Below, piece by piece: positions 40,095 through 47,791 of a stretch of 48,691 nucleotides of DNA. Within the stretch, counting starts at the first letter, position 1, and every line of letters starts with the position of its first letter. The stretch is from Thermoleophilia bacterium. Its GTDB lineage: Bacteria > Actinomycetota > Thermoleophilia > Miltoncostaeales > Miltoncostaeaceae. Below the pieces are notes generated by a model. The model was not told where the DNA came from. It did no database searches and was given only the letters and a program-made list of their open reading frames with translations. The stretch covers positions 1 to 48,691 of the forward strand of contig JAGQUM010000014.1 of assembly GCA_020438485.1 (NCBI GenBank), given 5' to 3'. The translations under genes were made by a program, and so were the position numbers.

Positions 40095-41710
40095 ACGGCA
40101 TCGACATCCACGGGTGGTCGGCGCTCACGCGGCTGCTCCTGCGGACGTCACGCCTCACCCTGACGCTGTGGCCGCTCCTCATTGGCGTGCTGGCGTTTGT
40201 CACGGCACGGTCGGTGTCGGGCCTGTACGACACGCCCGAGAAGCGGGCGCTGTACGCCCAGACGGTTACCGGGTCGGCGGTCCAGGCGGCGTTCAACGGG
40301 CGGGCGTACGACGTCACCGGCGTGGGGGGCATCGCGGTCTACGAGCTGGGCTTCTACAGCCTGCTGGTCTTTCCCGCGATCGCGGTGCACATGGCGGTTC
40401 ACCTGACGCGCTCGCAGGAGGACGCCGGCCGGCTCGACATCCTCACCGCGTCCCGCCTGGGGCGGACGGCGCCGCTGGCGGCCGCGTTCGCTCTCCTGGC
40501 CGCTGCCCTCGGGGGTACGGGCGTGCTGACGTGGGCCGGGCTGACGGCCGCCGGGCTACCCGCCGTGGGCAGCGCCTGGTTCGCGGCGGCGACGGTCGCG
40601 TCGATGGCGTTCTTCGCTGCGCTCGGCGTGGTCGCCGCGCAGGTGGCCCAGGACGCACGCGGCGCCCACGGGCTCGGCGGGGCTCAGCAGCGACGCCACC
40701 ACCGTGACGGCCTCGGGGTCATGGCCGGGCTCTACCTGGTGCGGGCGGCGGTGGACGGCCGGGGATGGAACGCCACGTGGGTGTCGCCGTCCGGGTGGTT
40801 CCCGGAGACGCGCCCGTTCGGCGATACCGCGTCGTGGCCCCTCGTCGCGTACGCCGCGGGTGCGCTGGCGCTGGCGGCGCTCGCGGCGGTCCTCAACGTC
40901 CGCCGCGATCTCGGCGCCGGGCTCGTCGTGCCCCGTCCGGGCCCGCCCCGAGGGGCAGCCGCGCTGGGTACCCCGTTCGGCCTCACGTGGCGACTCAACC
41001 GCGGGGCCCTGCTGGCGTGGATGGTGGGCATCGCCGTCTGGGAGGGCATCTTCGGCAGCCTCACACGCGAGATGCGGGCGATGATCGAGCGCAACCCCGG
41101 GCTGCGCGAGTACTTCGGCGTGACGGGTTCTCCCGACGATCTGATGACGTCGATGGCGGCGCTGATGGGCGCGCTGCTCGCGGCGGGCGTGGGCATCCAG
41201 GTAGTCGGGCGGCTGGCCGGGGAGGAGATCGCGTCGCGGGCGGCCGTGGTGATGGCGGCCCCCGTCTCCCGCGTGCGCTGGTGGGCCGGCGCGGTCGGCG
41301 TGGCGTTGACCCAGGCGGGCGTCGTCGCGCTGGTGGGCGGGGTCGCGCTCGGCGTCGGCGCCTGGATGTCGACGGGTGACGCCGCGTACCTCCGGCGCGC
41401 GCCGGCGTGGGCGCTGGCCTACCTGCCTGCCGTCGCCCTGGTGACGGCCGCGGCCGCCGTCGTTGCGGCCACCCGGCCGCGCTGGCACGCGGCGGGGTGG
41501 GCGGTCTTCGGGTGGGTGCTCACCGTGGCGATGCTGGCCGGTACGCTACGGATGTCCCCGGCTCTGCGGGGCACGTCCCCGCAGGAGCACGTGGGGCGCA
41601 TCCCCGCCGAACCCCTGGACGTCGCGGGAGTGGTCATCATGGCGGCGGTGTCCGTCGCCCTGCTCGCCGCGTCCGCCGCGCTGTTCCGGCGCCGCGACCT
41701 GGCCGCCTAG
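40091..41710 (+). CDS. ABC transporter permease (polyketide/antibiotic-exporter-like)
   Basis: A 539-residue integral membrane protein with about twelve hydrophobic segments in two similar halves, partner of the preceding ATPase. The architecture is that of actinobacterial exporters of polyketide antibiotics. One oddity: around bases 40676-40722 a stretch expected to be a membrane helix reads GGAQQRRHHRDGLGV, strongly polar. This could be a local sequence change or a compensated frameshift. The exported compound is unknown. Confidence 0.9.
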   Translation: MNGIDIHGWSALTRLLLRTSRLTLTLWPLLIGVLAFVTARSVSGLYDTPEKRALYAQTVTGSAVQAAFNGRAYDVTGVGGIAVYELGFYSLLVFPAIAVHMAVHLTRSQEDAGRLDILTASRLGRTAPLAAAFALLAAALGGTGVLTWAGLTAAGLPAVGSAWFAAATVASMAFFAALGVVAAQVAQDARGAHGLGGAQQRRHHRDGLGVMAGLYLVRAAVDGRGWNATWVSPSGWFPETRPFGDTASWPLVAYAAGALALAALAAVLNVRRDLGAGLVVPRPGPPRGAAALGTPFGLTWRLNRGALLAWMVGIAVWEGIFGSLTREMRAMIERNPGLREYFGVTGSPDDLMTSMAALMGALLAAGVGIQVVGRLAGEEIASRAAVVMAAPVSRVRWWAGAVGVALTQAGVVALVGGVALGVGAWMSTGDAAYLRRAPAWALAYLPAVALVTAAAAVVAATRPRWHAAGWAVFGWVLTVAMLAGTLRMSPALRGTSPQEHVGRIPAEPLDVAGVVIMAAVSVALLAASAALFRRRDLAA

Positions 41711-41859
41711 CCGGCGCCCCGATACCGGACGCACACCAAACCGTCGCCCTCCCTGAACGCCCGCTTGACCGGACGGCAATCGTCGCCGGGCAGGCTTGCC
41801 CGCATACCGGTGACCCGCCTCGGCCGCGAGGCGCGTCCGCACCCCGAAAGAGGCGTTCG

Positions 41860-42123
41860 ATGAAGTCCGCGACCGTGACCGAACTCGCTCCCCACCGCCT
41901 GACGCGTTCCATCGAACAGGCGCTGTCGGCCGTCCCCTCGGGCCTGCCGCTGTTCGTGCTCCTGCAGGAGGCGGGGCGCCGCGAGGCCGCCGCCGGGCGG
42001 CCGGTTCCGGCCCCACGGGAGATCCTCGCCCAGGTGGGCACGCTCATCGCGGGCGGCCGCGCCGACGAGCGCGGCGGCCGCATCGTGCTGCGCGCCGACG
42101 CGCCCGCGGCCCGGGTGGCCTGA
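41860..42123 (+). CDS. Small protein of unknown function
   Basis: An 87-residue product from ATG behind AAAGAGG at 6 bases. It is predicted to be mainly helical (LTRSIEQALSAVPSGLPLF, then FVLLQEAGRREAAAG), cytoplasmic, without cysteines or membrane segment. I do not recognise a family. The 149-base gap upstream contains TTGACC at 41765 but no clear -10. Confidence 0.65.
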   Translation: MKSATVTELAPHRLTRSIEQALSAVPSGLPLFVLLQEAGRREAAAGRPVPAPREILAQVGTLIAGGRADERGGRIVLRADAPAARVA

Positions 42124-42150
42124 GCCCCCGGGCCGCGGGCGGTCACCGGG

Positions 42151-42936
42151 TCAGCCGCGCGGGTCGGGGCCCACGGCCTTGCACAGGCGCTTGGCCGCCG
42201 CCTGGCTGGAGGCCACGCAGTGCGAGTAGTCGCTGATCGCGATGAACCGCTTCGGGTTCACGGGGACGGTGCGCACACGGAACACCGCGGGGATCCGGCC
42301 GACACGGAGCTTCGTCCTCCATTCCCTGCGGGCGTTGGGCCTCAGCGTCCGCAGCGTCTTCCACCGGCTGCCCGCCTTGCGCTGGATCAGGACCCGCACG
42401 GCCGCCCGGGCGGTGGTCGTCTCGCTGCGGCTGTAGAAGCCCGACAGGCTGAGGGTGTTGAGGTAGCGCGAGTAGTACCCGTTGGGGTAGCTGCGCAGGA
42501 CCGCCTTGAACGGCAGCGCGTTCGAGTCGGTCGGGGAGGCCACGCCGCCCTCCGGCGACGGGTTGAGGCGCGCGAAGTACGTGGTGTTCTCCTGCAGGAA
42601 CTGCAGGTCGAAGCTGACGGGCTGGGTGTCCCAGATGGTCTCCGAGTCGACCACCTTGTCGCCGTCGGCGGTGCGCGCGATCAGGTCGACGGTGGCGCCG
42701 GCGGAGCGGCCCTGCGCGTTCAGCACCGGCCCGCCCGCGTCGTTGACGGCCTGGGCCGTGAACTTGAGGCTCGTGTACGGCGCCTGGAACGCCGGCTGCT
42801 TGTTCGGCAGCAGCACGCCCTTCGTGAGCTCGCTCTTGCTGGTGTCGAGGCTGAGCGTCACCTGCGCGGCGTGCGCCGATGCGGTGGTTGCCGCGAGCGC
42901 GGCAAGCGTGGCGGTGATCGTGAGCGTGCGCTTCAT
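42151..42936 (-). CDS. Secreted protein of unknown function, with a decayed copy next door
   Basis: A 261-residue exported protein: signal peptide MKRTLTITATLAALAATTAS, cut near AHA. The mature part is probably beta-rich. It contains GATVDLIARTADGDKVV and two similar segments of the type RVLIQRKAGSRWKTLRTL followed by LRVGRIPAVFRVRTVP, which resemble immunoglobulin-like or cell-wall-associated domains. Two cysteines near the end (SHCVASS and RLCKAVG) may pair. GGGAG lies upstream of the ATG. The family is not recognised. The upstream interval carries a fossil paralogue. Confidence 0.8.
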   Translation of the reverse strand: MKRTLTITATLAALAATTASAHAAQVTLSLDTSKSELTKGVLLPNKQPAFQAPYTSLKFTAQAVNDAGGPVLNAQGRSAGATVDLIARTADGDKVVDSETIWDTQPVSFDLQFLQENTTYFARLNPSPEGGVASPTDSNALPFKAVLRSYPNGYYSRYLNTLSLSGFYSRSETTTARAAVRVLIQRKAGSRWKTLRTLRPNARREWRTKLRVGRIPAVFRVRTVPVNPKRFIAISDYSHCVASSQAAAKRLCKAVGPDPRG

Positions 42937-43124
42937 TCGGTTCTCCCGGGCGGAGGGACGCTGTGACGCGGGCAGGCTACGCGGGGCGCGCACGCGCGCG
43001 CCGCGGTGCGGGTCCACGGAAGGAGAACCTTTACGTTCTCCGGTGGTTACCGGCGGTCCGCCCCGCCCCGCCGGGCGGCGCCCGCGGCGCGACGCACCCC
43101 TGGCACGGCCGGTGCCATCGCGCC

Positions 43125-43750
43125 GACGCCGCGGGTCCCGGCCGATGGCTCGGCACGTGCTCGTGTGTACCCACGAGCGGACCGCCACGTACGAGATGAC
43201 GCCGGTCGGCGCGGAGCCGGTCGCCGCCCCACGGGACGGCGGTGCACAGCCGGACCCCGGCGGGCGCCCGGCCCGCGCCGACGGTGACGTCGCGCGCGTC
43301 GTGCCCGCCGGGCGTGAGCGTGCGCGGAGTCCGCAACGACCGGCCGCTCGCGCCACCCCAGCGGACCGCACCCGCGCCGCAGTGCGCCGCGGCTGCCGTC
43401 GTGCGAGCAGAACCCCGGCGTGCGGCGGCTCGAATCGATGGTCCGGGCGTCCTGGTTCGGCGGGACGGCGCGACCCCGTCGCCGTCCGGGTACGGGCGAT
43501 GAGGTCGATGGTCGCGTCGGCCGAGTGCCCGTCGGGCTTCAGCGCCGCGCACCGTTGTCGTTGTACGCGAGGGCCCTTGAACTCCACCCCGGGCAGGGCG
43601 CCCGCAGCGCGAGCCGGCCGTCGCGCGCCTCGACGCCCGCGGGATGTCGCCGACGCCGCGATCGAGGGCGAGATCCCCCCGGGCGGCCTGAGCGTCCGCT
43701 TCCTCGGTTCTCGGGGCGGACGGACGCGGCGGCCCGCCCGGACCATGCGG
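43125..43750 (-). pseudogene. Decayed tandem copy of the secreted-protein gene at 42151-42936
   Basis: On the minus strand, pieces in different frames match the intact neighbour in order. They are KPDGHSADATIDLIART (intact: NAQGRSAGATVDLIART), then SLRTPRTLTPGGHDARD with VGAGRAPAGVRLCTAVP (intact: TLRTLRPNARREWRTK with VGRIPAVFRVRTVP), then CRAIGRDPRR (intact: CKAVGPDPRG) near the end. The distance between the first and last blocks is about 45 codons shorter than in the intact gene, implying an internal deletion plus frameshifts. The signal peptide is no longer readable. Limits are approximate. Confidence 0.7.
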
Positions 43751-43753
43751 CGC

Positions 43754-43786
43754 CCCCCGTGCGCGCGGTGGGGGCGCGCACGGGGG
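43754..43786 (-). terminator. Hairpin after the transglycosylase-like gene
   Basis: A 13-bp perfect stem (43754-43766 with 43774-43786) around a 7-base loop, 26 bases after the stop at 43812 on the minus strand. No T run. Confidence 0.6.
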
Positions 43787-43811
43787 CAGGACCCCTACGC
43801 CCGCCGGCGGT

Positions 43812-44327
43812 TCACCGGCGGCTGCAGACGGGCCAGTGGCGGTCCATGCCCTTGGAGAACGCCCACGACGCGGCCAGCGCCGACGCGTACGGGTCCGACC
43901 GCGAGAACTCCCGGTACGGGGTCGCGTTCCACAGGGGCGTGCCGAACTGGAACAGGCCCACGTAGGGGCCGTTCTGGGCCGACGGCACGAGCGTCGACTC
44001 GCACGTGGCGATGCGCGTGAGGCGCGATTCGGGCACGCCGTACGTCGCGGCGGCCACCTTCAACGCGTTCCGCACGTTGGGGCTGCTGCGCAACTGGTGC
44101 GAGTAGCGCCGGACCAGGGCGAGTCGCGACTTTCGCGCCTTTCGCAGGCTCCTGGCGTGGGTGCGGCGCTCGGCCCGGAGCTGCTGGCGCAGTTGGTCGT
44201 TCTGGGATTGGAGGGTCGCGGGATCCGCGGGCGGAGCCGCGGGGGTGTCCTGCGCGAGGGCGATGCCTGTGGCCGTGGCGGCCGCGACGGCGGCGCCCGC
44301 GATGGATGCACGTGAGATGCGCTTCAG
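43812..44327 (-). CDS. Secreted transglycosylase-like protein, apparently starting at CTG
   Basis: A 171-residue protein: a KRISRAS basic start and signal peptide (ASIAGAAVAAATATGIALAQ), then an Arg-rich coiled coil (LQSQNDQLRQQLRAERRTH). The small lytic-transglycosylase-like domain has AATYGVPESRLTRIATCEST, with the presumed catalytic Glu, and PYVGLFQFGTPLWN. The best start is CTG 44327: GGGAGG lies 6 bases upstream, and the N-terminus LKRIS mirrors MKRT of the neighbouring secreted protein. No ATG, GTG or TTG lies in frame until an ATG at 44462, far beyond the signal peptide. Confidence 0.8.
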   Translation of the reverse strand: MKRISRASIAGAAVAAATATGIALAQDTPAAPPADPATLQSQNDQLRQQLRAERRTHARSLRKARKSRLALVRRYSHQLRSSPNVRNALKVAAATYGVPESRLTRIATCESTLVPSAQNGPYVGLFQFGTPLWNATPYREFSRSDPYASALAASWAFSKGMDRHWPVCSRR

Positions 44328-44341
44328 GGACTGCCTCCCAT
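44324..44341 (-). promoter_or_regulatory. Five-codon upstream ORF overlapping the CTG start
   Basis: ATG GGA GGC AGT CCC TGA encodes MGGSP. Its stop overlaps the proposed CTG start as CTGA, in the manner of ATGA couplings. Its second and third codons also form the Shine-Dalgarno sequence of the main gene. Termination-reinitiation would explain use of CTG. Confidence 0.4.
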
Positions 44342-44561
44342 ACGGTGTTTCCCCGGAGCCCGTGGCCGCGTGGGTACGGCGCGTTCGGGTCGAAGCTCGG
44401 GCGTGCGGAGCGCGGCGACCGCGGTTGCGGCGGCCGGCGTCCGCGCCGGGGCGGACGTTCACGCCGGCCGGGGGCAGCGGCGGCGCGAGCGCGGAATGGT
44501 GGCAGATCCTTCGGACGGCGCAAGGCCGCCCGTGCCGGGAAACCCGCTCGCAGCGGGGTCG

Positions 44562-45215
44562 CTAGAACGGGGGCTGCGCCTGATGCCACTCGCCCACGGC
44601 GCGGAACGCGCTCCAGAACGCCCTCTTTGCGTCCTGGGCGTCGAGCGACGCGTCGATGTCGGGCACCCAGATCACGTCGATCGTCGGGGTCCAGCGTTGG
44701 ACCTCCCCCGCGCGGGGCTCCAGGGGGCCGGCGCCCGGGTGGTCCATGGTGCCGAGGGCTTCGAGGGTGGGCTCCCCCATGGGCACGATCAGCGTGGGCA
44801 TCACGATCTGGATCTCACGCGACACCCAGTCGGGCCGGAACCCCGGGGGGTCGAGTTTCACGCACAGCGCGCCGTACAGCGTCAGCGGGTCGATGCCCAG
44901 GCGCTGCACGCTCTTCAACACCGCCGTGCCTGAGCGGCCGAAGAACGCCACGCCCTCCTGGCGCTCCGCGGCGGCGGCGCTCCACTTCAGCAGCATGATG
45001 TCCGCCTGCGGCGAGCCGGAGCTCATCACGGGCAGGTCGGCACCCCCGGAGTGGGCCCCGGCGCCGGAGATCTCGTCGTTCAGCTCGCCCAGCTCCGTGA
45101 TGGCGCGCTTGAGGTACGCGTCCTGGATGTCGTCGGGCGGTTCGGGTGCGCTCGGCGCGGGGCGCAGGGCCCGGACGCGCTCGGAGCCGCGTGAGGGAGG
45201 AGTGTTCGCGGTCAT
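44562..45215 (-). CDS. Uracil-DNA-glycosylase-fold protein, divergent
   Basis: A 217-residue protein resembling family 4/5 uracil-DNA glycosylases in outline: VMSSGSPQADIMLL, then GVAFFGRSGTAVLKSVQRLG, the YGALCVKLDPPGFRPDW stretch and TLIVPMGEPTLEAL. The usual catalytic GEAPG-type loop is replaced by KWSAAAAERQEG and the four Fe-S cysteines are absent; only one Cys remains. Glycosylase activity is therefore doubtful. It starts at ATG, 7 bases after TACCGT. Confidence 0.7.
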   Translation of the reverse strand: MTANTPPSRGSERVRALRPAPSAPEPPDDIQDAYLKRAITELGELNDEISGAGAHSGGADLPVMSSGSPQADIMLLKWSAAAAERQEGVAFFGRSGTAVLKSVQRLGIDPLTLYGALCVKLDPPGFRPDWVSREIQIVMPTLIVPMGEPTLEALGTMDHPGAGPLEPRAGEVQRWTPTIDVIWVPDIDASLDAQDAKRAFWSAFRAVGEWHQAQPPF

Positions 45216-45222
45216 TGGCGAG

Positions 45223-45228
45223 ACGGTA
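45223..45228 (-). promoter_or_regulatory. -10 element of the UDG-fold gene, leaderless type
   Basis: TACCGT, preceded by AAAA, is 7 bases before ATG 45215. It is the same hexamer and spacing as the PAP2-type gene. Confidence 0.55.
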
Positions 45229-45266
45229 TTTTCGCGATCCTCGTGTGAGTCCTGCGCGTTCGTGTT

Positions 45267-47021
45267 TCAGGAGTTGCGCCCGCGGCGGCGGTCGCGTGCC
45301 CTGGCCTTGCGGCCGCGGCGCGGCACCACCGGTTCGGCCTCCGCCAGCGCCGCCACGAAATCCCGGCCGTCGGTGAAGCCTCGCATCATCATCCCCGCCC
45401 CGCCTACCGCGTTCACGTCGTGGGCACCGCTGCCCGACGTCGCGGCGAGCCCCAGGCGGCGGGCGTCGCGCACGGCCGCGATGCCGGGGGCGCCCATCGC
45501 CCCGGTGGCCAGCTCACGGCAGTCGATCAGTGAGTCCACGTCGCGCAACGCGCGGGGCGCGGGGACATCGGCGGCTTCGGGGTGCGGTATCAGCGTCACG
45601 CCGCCCTGCCCGCGGATGGCCTCGAGCGTGGCCCGCAGCGGCATGCCATCCGGCACGTCGTGGGTCAGGAACAGACCCACCACCACGCCGTCGGTGGTCG
45701 CCACCTCACGGCCGTCGATCACGCGCAGCGCGCCGGGGGCGACGTCGGCCAGCGCGCGGGACAGGGCGACGCCCCCGGGGGCGGCGACGCCGACGGCATC
45801 CAGCCCCAGTTCCACGCACGCGGCCGCGATGGCGGGCAGGTCGCTGTCCGCCGCCGGGCGCAGCCGCGGGTCCACCAGCACCACACCGCCGTGACGGCGA
45901 GCGGGGGTGGCCGCCGCGCGGGTGTAGACGTCCTCCAGGAGTGCGGCGACCGCGTCCCAGGAGTGCCCGGTGGCCGCGAGAGCGGCGGCGTGTCCCATCG
46001 CGGTCCGGTCGGCGTCGCCACGCAGCAGTGAACGCAGCGCGTCGCGCCATTCCGGGGCCTGGAACGGCGGCACGAGGACACCACCGACGCCATCGTGCAC
46101 CAGCGCGTCGGCGTCGGCCGTGCGGGGGCCGAGCAGCACCCGCCCCCGCGCCCGGGCCTCGGCCGCCACCGCGCTCCAGACATCGTCGGCGCCGACGGCC
46201 ACGACCACGGCGACGTCATCCAGGGCGGCCATCCACGCCGACGGGTCGTCGTCCGGCAGCACCGTCGCCACGCCGCGCAGGGCCTTCGGAACGGCGGCCC
46301 GGGTGCGCCACGCCGCCTCCCGGGGCCCCAGCACGGTCAGGGGCGCCACGTCGCCGGGCCCGGCCATGCGTGCCACCATCAGGCCGAACCGCAGCGCCGC
46401 GCGATCGCGTCCGCGCGCCAGGACCATCACGCCGCGACCCGGCGCCGCGCCGCCCCCAACGGCGCCGGGTGCGATCACCTCGTACTCGCCCGGCAGCAGC
46501 TCGCCCAGCGTTCGCCGCACGGCGGGCGATGCGGCCACGCGGGCGTCCAGGCGGTCGAGGGACCGCTCCACGAGCGGGCTGATGAACGCGACCCCCGCGG
46601 GTGGGTCGGCCCGGTGGAACGTCGCGACAGTGCGGGCGCCCGTGTGGCGCAGCGACGTCAGCAGGGGCGTCGGCATGAGGGGTTCATGCACGTGCACCAC
46701 GTCGAACGCGTCCGTGCCCAGCGCCCGCTCCAGACCGAGCGCGAGGTCGATGGGCCCCGCCACACGGCGCCGCGCCGTGGTGCGGATGGCCCGGCCCACG
46801 GCAACGATGCGCACCGCCCCGGGGGCGGCGCGCACATCGCCCCGTTCGACGGCCCCGCGGCCCGCCCGCACGTCCTCCGGCGCCAGGGCCGCGGCGAGCA
46901 CCGTCACCGCGTGGCCGCGCGCCGCCAGCGCGTCGGCCTCACACGCTACGCGGTATCCCACCTCGTCCGTCGGCGGCCACGGCAGCGGGCAGACCAGCGC
47001 GATGGCAAGCGGATCGCTCAT
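45267..47021 (-). CDS. GT4 glycosyltransferase fused to a degenerate PHP domain
   Basis: A 584-residue two-part protein. Residues ~1-370 are a GT-B/GT4 glycosyltransferase: LVCPLPWPPTDEVGYRVACE, DVVHVHEPLMPTPLL, VATFHRADPP and the donor-site region GVGGVLVPPFQAPEWRDAL; PimA-like enzymes are the nearest type. Residues ~375-565 have PHP phosphoesterase landmarks (IDGREVATTDGVVVGLFL, IRGQGGVTLIPHPE, GSGAHDVNAVGG). The metal-binding HxHS and TDH are missing and GSDAH has become GSGAH. It lies just downstream of a phosphatidyltransferase gene, suggesting phosphoinositide glycosylation. Confidence 0.85.
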   Translation of the reverse strand: MSDPLAIALVCPLPWPPTDEVGYRVACEADALAARGHAVTVLAAALAPEDVRAGRGAVERGDVRAAPGAVRIVAVGRAIRTTARRRVAGPIDLALGLERALGTDAFDVVHVHEPLMPTPLLTSLRHTGARTVATFHRADPPAGVAFISPLVERSLDRLDARVAASPAVRRTLGELLPGEYEVIAPGAVGGGAAPGRGVMVLARGRDRAALRFGLMVARMAGPGDVAPLTVLGPREAAWRTRAAVPKALRGVATVLPDDDPSAWMAALDDVAVVVAVGADDVWSAVAAEARARGRVLLGPRTADADALVHDGVGGVLVPPFQAPEWRDALRSLLRGDADRTAMGHAAALAATGHSWDAVAALLEDVYTRAAATPARRHGGVVLVDPRLRPAADSDLPAIAAACVELGLDAVGVAAPGGVALSRALADVAPGALRVIDGREVATTDGVVVGLFLTHDVPDGMPLRATLEAIRGQGGVTLIPHPEAADVPAPRALRDVDSLIDCRELATGAMGAPGIAAVRDARRLGLAATSGSGAHDVNAVGGAGMMMRGFTDGRDFVAALAEAEPVVPRRGRKARARDRRRGRNS

Positions 47022-47029
47022 GCGCGCCT

Positions 47030-47035
47030 ACCGTA
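47030..47035 (-). promoter_or_regulatory. -10 element of the GT4-PHP gene
   Basis: TACGGT on the minus strand is 8 bases before ATG 47021, as at the AbrB-type antitoxin gene. The gene could also be read through from the phosphatidyltransferase gene 38 bases upstream. Confidence 0.4.
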
Positions 47036-47059
47036 GTCCACGCGCGGCCCGCGCGGGGC

Positions 47060-47614
47060 CTACGGGGTGCCGCTGCGCTCCAGCGAGCGCTTGATGAACC
47101 ACATGCGGTAGACGGCGGTCGCCGTGCTGAGCGCCGCCAGCGCGCACACGGTCAATTCCAGCACGTAGCCGAGGGGCGCGAGGAAGATCCCGACACCCAG
47201 CAGTACGAGCCGCTCCGGGCGGCCCATCAGCCCGCCCTTGTTGTCGTTGATTCCGAGTCCCTCGGACCGCGCCCGGCTGTACGACACGATGAACGACGCG
47301 GTGAGCGCGACGAACATCACGCCGACGGCCCACGGACGCCCGTCGTCGGCCAGGGTCACGCCGATCGCACCCAGGATGACACCCTCGGCCACCCGGTCGA
47401 GGGTGGAGTCGAGGAACGCCCCGAACGTGGTGGAGCGCCCCTGGGCGCGCGCCAGCGTGCCGTCGAGCGAGTCGCCGAGCATGAATGCGACGTACACGAA
47501 TCCCGCCGCCAGCCAGTAGCGCTCGATCATGAGCCAGGCGGCCAGGCACACGCCCGCGAACCCCAGCAGCGTCAGGGCGTTCGGCGACAGGTGCAGGATC
47601 TCGGCGACGCGCAG
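47060..47614 (-). CDS. pgsA: CDP-alcohol phosphatidyltransferase (phosphatidylinositol-phosphate-synthase-like), no canonical start
   Basis: A membrane enzyme with the CDP-alcohol motif GDSLDGTLARAQG...GAFLDSTLDRVAEG (DxxDGxxAR...GxxxDxxxD) and about five further hydrophobic helices. With ino1 and a GT4 neighbour, phosphatidylinositol phosphate synthesis is the likely role. The frame contains no ATG, GTG or TTG before a GTG at 47551, which would remove half of helix 1. CTG 47614 has GGAGG at 7 bases and gives 184 residues. ATC 47683, with AAAGG at 7 bases, gives 207 residues beginning (M)STATEDAPRP. The true start is open. Confidence 0.85.
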   Translation of the reverse strand: MRVAEILHLSPNALTLLGFAGVCLAAWLMIERYWLAAGFVYVAFMLGDSLDGTLARAQGRSTTFGAFLDSTLDRVAEGVILGAIGVTLADDGRPWAVGVMFVALTASFIVSYSRARSEGLGINDNKGGLMGRPERLVLLGVGIFLAPLGYVLELTVCALAALSTATAVYRMWFIKRSLERSGTP

Positions 47615-47718
47615 CAGTGCACCTCCGACTCCGCGCGGGCGCGGCGGGGCGGGGCGGGGGGCGTCCTCGGTGGCGGTGCTGATGCGGAGGCCTTTCGCGG
47701 CGGCGAGCTATCGCAGAC

Positions 47719-47724
47719 ATGATA
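47719..47724 (-). promoter_or_regulatory. -10 element upstream of the phosphatidyltransferase gene
   Basis: TATCAT on the minus strand lies in the AT-rich divergent region, about 35 bases before the ATC candidate start. No good -35 is seen. Confidence 0.4.
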
Positions 47725-47791
47725 TCCCCCGGGACGCGCCGCGTCGCCCGCCGCCCGTGGGGCCAGGCCCTGTCGTTGCAATGATGTGGGC

